From: Apostichopus japonicus
Lineage: Eukaryota > Echinodermata > Holothuroidea > Aspidochirotida > Stichopodidae
Assembly (NCBI RefSeq): GCF_037975245.1
Contig: NC_092575.1
Location: 9,828,001-9,892,000, forward strand
Reading direction: 5' to 3'
Length of the DNA stretch: 64,000 nucleotides
Shown here: one piece after another, positions 56,901 through 64,000 of the stretch
How the letters are laid out: every line of letters begins with the position of its first letter
How positions within the stretch are numbered: position 1 is the first letter of the stretch
Made by a program: the position numbers and the translations under genes
Notes under the pieces: generated by a model
What the model was told of the DNA's origin: nothing
Seen by the model: the letters and a program-made list of their open reading frames with translations, nothing else
Databases searched by the model: none

Positions 56901-59900
56901 TCGGTAGTATATCTACATTTAGTCAAGTTTCATTTATTAATATATTAATGCTGAAAATTACATATTTTATTATGTCTATTGCACAGTTATGTCTCAACAC
57001 GAACTTTTCACCTCAGCTTTCAGTACAGATGTGCAAATTAACGTGTGACACAGATGCACCTTGATAAAATTAATAAAATAATATTTTATGATTTTGAAAT
57101 ATTAAAGAGATATAACAAAAGATTAACAATGTTTTCTTTTTCCTTTTTTTCTTCTTGCAAGTTAATACTTTCAAGAGATTCTAACCTGCAGGCTAATAAA
57201 ACCCCACTGCTTCATGTATTTTGTTGTGGTAATCCTGGTATCATATGCCTAAACTAGTCCTACCTCTGTAAAAGGTGGGGTTCTGGGAGGGGACGGAGGA
57301 GGGTTGAAGTGTAGTAACCATTGGGTTTTTGAGAATTCCTCACTTGTAAGCATGAATATGCACAATTTAATCCTCAAAATATCATTGTATTTCCTTTTCT
57401 TTCTGTGATGAGATTCCTTACATTTACAGACATGCAAGGGCAATATAAATATATACATATATATAAATATACATAGGAATCAAAACTACAGTATGAAATG
57501 AGAGCAGTATTGAAGAACTTAGCATGCATAGACTCCAGATGTGTGACCTGACTAATTCCAAGCTGACATTGCAAGGGTCCTACCTGTATCGCGTAAGATT
57601 TGTCACAGGGGTTCTACTCATAACACGTAAGGTTACTCAAATGAGAACTTTATTTCAGAATACTATTAAAAACATATGTGTGTTCCTTGTACATCTTCTG
57701 CTGTGCAAGCAGATATTTTCGTCATAGATATATTTCCACTATCGCTATTGCTTAAACCCAATTAATGTTACCCCTATCAACATAATGGTACTTACCAAAT
57801 CTTTAGGTGCATGGACCATTGTATTGGGGGTTACCAATTTCTGTATCAAACACAACATATCTTAACATTTAAAGACATGTTAACTACACACTATTATCAA
57901 CATTGACTAATTTAATAATACCAATTACAATTTAATGTTCCATTTGATATATTTATTCTACCTGTTGAATGTTTCTTTCTAACATTTACAAACAGTGCAG
58001 ACCCTACGATTTTAGTAATAGCAACGTTTCTGAGAAATAATGGTCTAGCCGTCACTGGCCAGAAAATATTCACCAATAAAGTCTTTGGCTTTGAGTACAG
58101 AATTTCTGTATGTTGCCGTGTTGGAGGAATCTAACCGTATTAGTAATTACAAACTTTGTGATCCCCGTTATAGTCATATCCGACTGCAATCCACTGTCCC
58201 CCCCCCCCCTCACTATTTTGCAAGGTCGATAAAAGTGACTTCATAGGTTTCCCTTTCTGGAAACCAAACATTCTGAAAATTTCATAGAGGAATGGCTCTA
58301 ATCCCCTTATGTTTTTGTCAGATTTTAAGTTAGACACTCACCTAAAGATCTGCCCACATTTCAGTCTGCTTAATTGCTAAGTAGTATCAAAACTACCTTT
58401 GCCAATTCAACTTAGCATCTAAGTTACAGGATGTCATGGTCATATTTAGAAACAAATGAACAATTCAGTCATAGTTAATGCTCTCTGTGGCAAGGATTGC
58501 TTTCAAAATGGTTAATCGATCATAGATTGATTCAGTTGACAAATAATTAATCAAATTCAATACAGAGAGAATACCTTGATTTATCGTGTGAATCTGGTTA
58601 TCATACGCAGTGTCAGCATAGTGTATAGCTAGCTATGTTGCTATAGAGATTGTGAGCATGTTACCGGTCATCAGTAGTGCTCCCAAATAGGTTAGAATAT
58701 CACATAATGGTCAACTGGACTCAAACCAAACAAGGAATATTTTACTGTCACTCTAAAAGTAGTATGTCCACACACTGACAAATTGAATTAGCTATTTTAA
58801 TAGTCCTGAATGTCTGGGATTAATTTGTAGGATGATCAAGTACCTTTCTATTTAATGTAGGAGTTTTTAGGGCACTAAAATCAGGGGCCAATATGGATGA
58901 CCCTATAAAGACTTTCTCTTGGTTGCATATTCATGGTGTTGAGGTTATAACTTGATTTAATTTATAGTTTGACAGGAGGCTAACTTTCCTATTTGTAGGA
59001 AAGCATCTAATGAGGGATTTACTGTAACTATTTGATAGTTTATGACAATCAGACTAGTTTGTTTTGATCGTTTTCTGCTATGTGTAGGACATAACCCTGT
59101 AGCTTGATTCTTAAATTGTTGGAAAGATTTTTACTTGAGCTCAGAAGAACAAATACCACTGATATGTAGAAGACCTAATGGCAACTTAGCCACAGAGTTT
59201 AATAGCATAACTCTTAGCATAACTACATATTCACCAAAGGGCTGTTTTGTGTGAAAGTTGCGTACTCTTGTTTCAGTGTTTGTTTTCCCAACAGCTGTAG
59301 TTATTTTCAGACAATTGCTGTACTTTCATCATTTTCAATAGATTTAAACTGTTTTTAGGCAACTAGCATCCATAATGTGGTTAGCTTTTTAACCAAATCT
59401 CAATCAAATTGCCAATATTGTCCCAATTTTGGAAGAAGTTTGTTTTCAATCATTAGCAGATCATAAGTATCTTACTGCCAGCCTCAAAATAATTATATTC
59501 CTTCACAGAGTTACTCGTTGTTTCATGTTAAACTTTCCTATTTCAGAACATCCAAAGGAAAATAACTTTGTGAGCCTTAACTAAAGTTTGCATACTATTA
59601 TTTGAGGCAGTACTGATAACTTTTAATAATCAAACCTGCATCTTAGCATTACTGTATAGGCTTTAGCTTGCTCATGTTACATGAACCTTCTGCTGCGATC
59701 TCATATATGGAAAAGAGCTCTGAAATGCACCATACAGGGTAGCGATATGTACTTCTTAGCAAATAGTGTGAATCAGTATTGTTCCCAAGTATGCATGAAA
59801 CACCTTCATGCAATCAGTGTAAAACTCATCCCATCTTTAACTGATTACTAATTATGGAAGTGAGTTAATTGTCTGTAAGTGGTCATAACCTGCCGACAGC

Positions 59901-60009
59901 CAAAAGCAATCGTCACCTCTCCTCATTCGTCCCACAGTGCATCAGAATCCATAATCAAAATTACAATCGCTAGTGTTCTTGCCCTCTGGTTACACCTTCA
60001 CTGTTTTTG
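53906..60009. other. Noncoding DNA 3' of the giant exon
   Basis: About 6 kb of AT-rich sequence. No exon was supported and no element boundary recognised, apart from an imperfect pair containing GTCACAGGTTTTAG(A/T) at about 55420 and 55528 and a C-rich run at 58198-58208. Confidence 0.45.
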
Positions 60010-60190
60010 TCATACTTAGTCTTGCCATTGTTGGACTTTGTAATTTTATTGTCTTATTGTTTTATGTGAGTCATTTTCCATGTGCTGTATTTTAATGTTA
60101 TATCCATCTTATTCTGTACAACGAGCATTTAATTACCCGAAATGGGTTTAATAAAGTGAATCTTATCTTATCTTATCTTATCTTATCTTA
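60010..60190 (+). mobile_element. LINE 3' end with (TATCT)n tail
   Basis: GTTTTATGTGAGTCATTTTC then CATGTGCTGTATTTTAATGT lead into CCGAAATGGGTTTAATAAAG and TGAATC, then about seven TTATC repeats. A short UTR, an AATAAA and a pentamer array is the usual 3' end of CR1/L2-like LINEs or SINEs derived from them. The coding part is absent. Confidence 0.6.
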
Positions 60191-61847
60191 ACCAAAGGAG
60201 AGAGTTGAATATCTTATTCCACTTTCATAGGTCAAACCTCATAGCTTGCTTTTCAACTAGCAGTGTGGAATACATTTCTCTATAATTAGATAATCACTAC
60301 ATTGTCTGCAACCTTGAAGTTTGTCCGGTTCCTGGGATTAATTCCTTAGATTAGAACTTGATACCTTCAGTTTGGGTCACTTGGAGAACTACATGAAGTC
60401 AGTATTACAGTGAGATAGATATTTTCAACAAGTTAGTCGATGAAAATGAATGAATGCATAGACTAATTAATTTGAACGATAGCTATACAGCTATCCATTC
60501 ATGTGATAACACAACTGTAATGTATTGTTACATGGGGCAGCAGAGAAGGGACGGGGAGGGGTACATGTAGGCATGCCCCCATCACCAAGTTTTTAATAAC
60601 CTAAAATGTATACCTTCAATAACTTAGAACTGTTCCTTTTAGATAATAATAATAAGAAAAAGTATTTAACCTCTATTAAGGAAGGAAAAAGTGCCACTGA
60701 TTTATTTAATAGAGAAATTCAGACAAATGTTACTTAAAAGAAGGACAAAATATTAATTTAAAGGTGTTGTTGGAGAATATTCAACTACTTGAATTTTATG
60801 GTGCAGATTACACAGAGCATCCGTTCTACCTGGGCATTTGTGAGGTTAGCGTGTGGTTCACCTCAAATCAAAGGGCACAAAAGGCCTGCAGTCCCCTTTG
60901 AAGTTTGTGCCACATACATCTCTTCGTTCCATCCTCCAACCCTCCCTTCCTTCCTCTCGGATTAATCCTTAATTCTTCCACCACCTCAGATTGTTTCATA
61001 CATGTTGAATCTTACTAATATAAGTATCTCAAGCAAGAATGCAATCAACTGTTCATTAGGCTCTTGGGCGAATCACTTACAATTAACATTCACCAGTTCA
61101 TTTTTAGAAGTGAGGAGGCCTGGCCATAGATATACCATTGCCTGGAATATATTGCACAAATTTTATGTCAAGTTAGCCTACTTTAGGGGGAAATAGTTGT
61201 CTGCAGCCCATATATAGTTTTCAACTGCTGGCTTCTTTCTGTATATATCTACTGTATCAATAATATGCATTCATTGCTCAACTTCATGTTGCTTATTGTG
61301 TATTTACAAGCATCTACAGACAGCATTAATTAGTGTATATACATAGAAGTATCATAGCTATATCAACTGTATGACTTGTTATTTTGCTGCTAATTGCGTA
61401 TTCCTCTGTGATTATTCTGGCTTAATTACCATATATGCGAAGTAGTGTGGGTGTTTTCAAAAGGCCAAATATGAACAAAATGTATGCTATATCTATAACC
61501 GACAACTTTAAATGTCAAAAAATTGTTCCCACCATCTTTCACGAAAGCACTAATACAAGATGCTTTCAACCCAAGGCATCAATATTTCCATTTAATTTTT
61601 CAAGGTTATAGGAATTGGATGTAACTGTCTTAAGATACTTGCATGAAACATGGTAATAGCTCCATGCATGAAAGCAGTGGGAGGAAGACAGACAGATAGA
61701 TTACAAGAAGCCAGACAGACTGTTTTTCTCACTAATTCTCAATTTAATCACCTTTGTGACTACAAGCTATGGAGAAAAAAGGGGGTGATATTACGATCTT
61801 CCCAGAGTCCCCTGTTTTTGGCCAAAAACGAGGATTGATTTACCTTT
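60191..61847. other. Noncoding DNA, nothing recognised
   Basis: AT-rich. A pyrimidine-rich patch (60915-60960) is the only compositional feature. Confidence 0.45.
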
Positions 61848-62690
61848 GGGCCTTGTTCACAATTAAGAACGCAAGGGCGATTATTGGTGTTAAGTCCGCG
61901 AGGAGGATCAACTAGTTAAGAACAATACGCATTCACATTTAAGAACAAGTGAGATTGGTATATTAAGTCCGCTTGCAAGATTGAGATTCTGCGTAGGCGT
62001 GAAAAGGTCATATCAGCTGTTTACACTTTCCCTGTGCTTTGCAGTGCCATTACACGTTAACCCAGATTAGAATTTCTTCCAAACCTCTCAAATGGATGAG
62101 CGAACGATCTTGCTAGTCAGTGTTTTACTGCATGGTGTCTAATTTGAATCTATAATCCAACATCGAAGGAACTTTATGTTAGGTCCGAAGACGTAGTAGG
62201 TCTATGCATAGGCTAATGTCATTTCATTATAGGCTTGGCCAGACGCAATGATTTTAGCCTTTTACTAACCGTTAAGTAGCAACCGAAACCCAAAATCATC
62301 CATTTTCAAATGACCATAAAATTACCGATTTTGGCCTCTTAAAACATCTGTGAGTATATGGCGTAAAATGAATTGTAGTTTATTTGATTTAAGTGGACTG
62401 TCATTTAGTTTGTTTTTCATCTACAACCTTCACGGTGGCTTTTCAGCAGTATTGGTCAAAAATGCCCGCCCAATTGCAACTGGATAGAGCGTATATAACT
62501 TAACGAGTAATCTTAGGTTACCATCGTGACCACTCACATTACATTTATTAAGACCGCAAGACGGATTGAAGAAACCCTGAAAGAAGTATTATTCTTAAGA
62601 CCACATGCAAACTTGAAGTTCACACTTAGGGTATTAGTTGCCCTTGCGGACTTGAAGTATGGGTGCGTTCTTAAGTGTGAATAAGTTTTT
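61848..62690 (+). mobile_element. Foldback-like element with long inverted ends
   Basis: The left side has TTGTTCACAATTAAGAACGC and, after a gap, GTTAAGTCCGC. The right side, inverted, reads TTATTCACACTTAAGAACGC and then CTTCAAGTCCGCAAGGGC. Repeats of TTAAGAAC and AAGTCCGC lie in several orientations near both ends, as in foldback or long-TIR MITEs. I could not identify a convincing target duplication. The 71-codon ORF at its right edge is unrelated. Confidence 0.55.
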
Positions 62691-64000
62691 GGTAATGCTA
62701 GCCATACTAAACCTCGCCCTGTACAAAATCATGATTAAATGCTCAGTGTATTACTTCATCAGTGGTCAAGCCAAACTTGTCTTCACACGCAGGAAAGTCG
62801 TGTTGGCCATTAGAGCATTTGTGTTTACAATCATACAGGTGACTGGTCAATTAATTAGGTGCGCTCAAAGATGAATCCTAATGGCAGCATTTTGGTTAGT
62901 TTATACTATCAAGTAACAAATTATATACTGTATATATGCTGGAGTGAATTTGAGGACTTTTTCCTGTAGGCGGGGTTGACCTTCATGTAATGTTTCTGTC
63001 AGATTTTCCAAATCAACCACTACACAACATCTAACCTGATAAAACTAAAGGTTGAGACAAAATGAAGTCGAGAAGAAAGATCTGAAAATGTTTCTTTGTA
63101 CGAAAGTCAAAGTACTTAGGCCCAAGATAGTATGTTGCAGCCCATGTGTTCTATGATAAATGATGTTTAGTAGCAGACTGTATGCAAACAGGGTAAATTA
63201 CTATGTGTAACACATGGAGCATTGACCAATATTAAATCTGAGGAGAGTCACACAGACATTGTAACTCTAGATTATGCATTTCATTTACAAACATGCACCA
63301 AAACAGATGCCATCATGATGACTTCAGTCATCTCTTTAAACTTTGACCTTGTTGTAACCATTTAATTGTTGCTTTCTGGAAGTGGTACTTAGAGGACCTC
63401 ATGGAACTATCTGTGTTGAGGTACTCAATTCCACTAATGAAAGAAATGATAATATAAGCGATCATGATAGACATCCGTTTGTACATGAATGTATTGGATT
63501 CCATAAGACGGTTTTAGCTTTCACCACATTGTTTGATTGGAGAGAGACAGGAATTTCCTTTTCTATTGATTCATATTATTCTGTGATATTATTTGATTTC
63601 TGCTGTACATTACTCACATGCACCTGTTATAGATAATGAATATAGTTTTTAGTGAACATTCACAAGATTTCCATTTTTAAAGCAAGGTTCTTTCAAATAT
63701 CGTGTGAATAAGATATATTCAGCTGAAAATCAAAGAGATTCAATTGATGGACAGAATGCAATGTGTTTGTGTACTACTTTAACTAACTGTAATGTATATG
63801 TGATATTCACAGGACCTGTTTTACCTCACAGTTTGAAAAGATTCAATTTCAGAGTGTAGATCTACATTATAATGATGTATATTATGGATGATGTGTAATG
63901 TAATGGGAATATTCAGCCCGAAACCAACATAGGGAGGGGTGCTGTCATATAAGTCCTATCTAGATCTAAGAAACTTGACAACTAGCATATTTGAGCAACA
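62691..64000. other. Noncoding DNA to window end
   Basis: No supported exon or repeat. An 84-codon ORF at 63382 has no acceptor with matching phase and no family resemblance. Confidence 0.4.

Noticed and set aside
62659-62874. 71-codon hydrophobic ORF
   Set aside because: Starts inside the foldback-like element and lacks splice context; hydrophobicity follows from T-rich DNA.

Overview
The window is AT-rich, intron- and repeat-laden eukaryotic nuclear DNA. There is no operon logic, no Shine-Dalgarno-led gene and no compact coding. Exons are short and scattered, with GT..AG boundaries. The repeats (AGGTCA-rich modules with hairpin ends, non-autonomous DNA transposons with 8-bp target duplications, and CR1/L2-like LINE tails) recall marine deuterostome invertebrates. 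I suggest an echinoderm, possibly a sea cucumber; this is an inference from style, not a match.

Left part (1-16 kb): a plus-strand gene. Exons at 2225-2368, 7717-7800, 10129-10797, 11974-12195, 14702-14867 and 15812-15933 join in frame. The first four are phase 1-1. They encode a Ser-rich, charged protein with about five copies of a short acidic motif of the type SD-x-[DE]-S-[IV]-x-T-E-D-[FY]-E. The true first exon lies upstream or is unrecognised.

Middle (16-36 kb): a second set of phase-compatible candidate exons (17897-18008, 31017-31114, 34377-34506, 35454 to the AATAAA at 35605) reads as a more globular, beta-rich protein. It could be an alternative 3' end of the left gene or a decayed nested gene. 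The rest is intron with minisatellites and transposons.

Right part (45-54 kb): a TATA/initiator pair at 45185-45217, then one giant coding exon (48191-52792, 1533 codons). It encodes a Ser-rich, mostly disordered protein with a weak resemblance (LGFGG...IPVRF) to the IP3-receptor-binding motif of the KRAP/TESPA1/ITPRID family. It may be the 3' part of the left gene or a separate transcription unit. After 52.8 kb there is 3' UTR and noncoding, repeat-bearing DNA.

Mobile DNA: at least six non-autonomous elements can be delimited by terminal inverted repeats plus exact or near-exact 8-bp target duplications. In addition there are a TTAA-type element and a 5-bp-duplication element. One element is nested in another. 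A roughly 130-bp internal module recurs in five repeats whose ends differ. Six minisatellites occupy about 5 kb. The one at 7.8-8.4 kb has been built from an exon end plus its own splice donor, which is the most unusual structure here.
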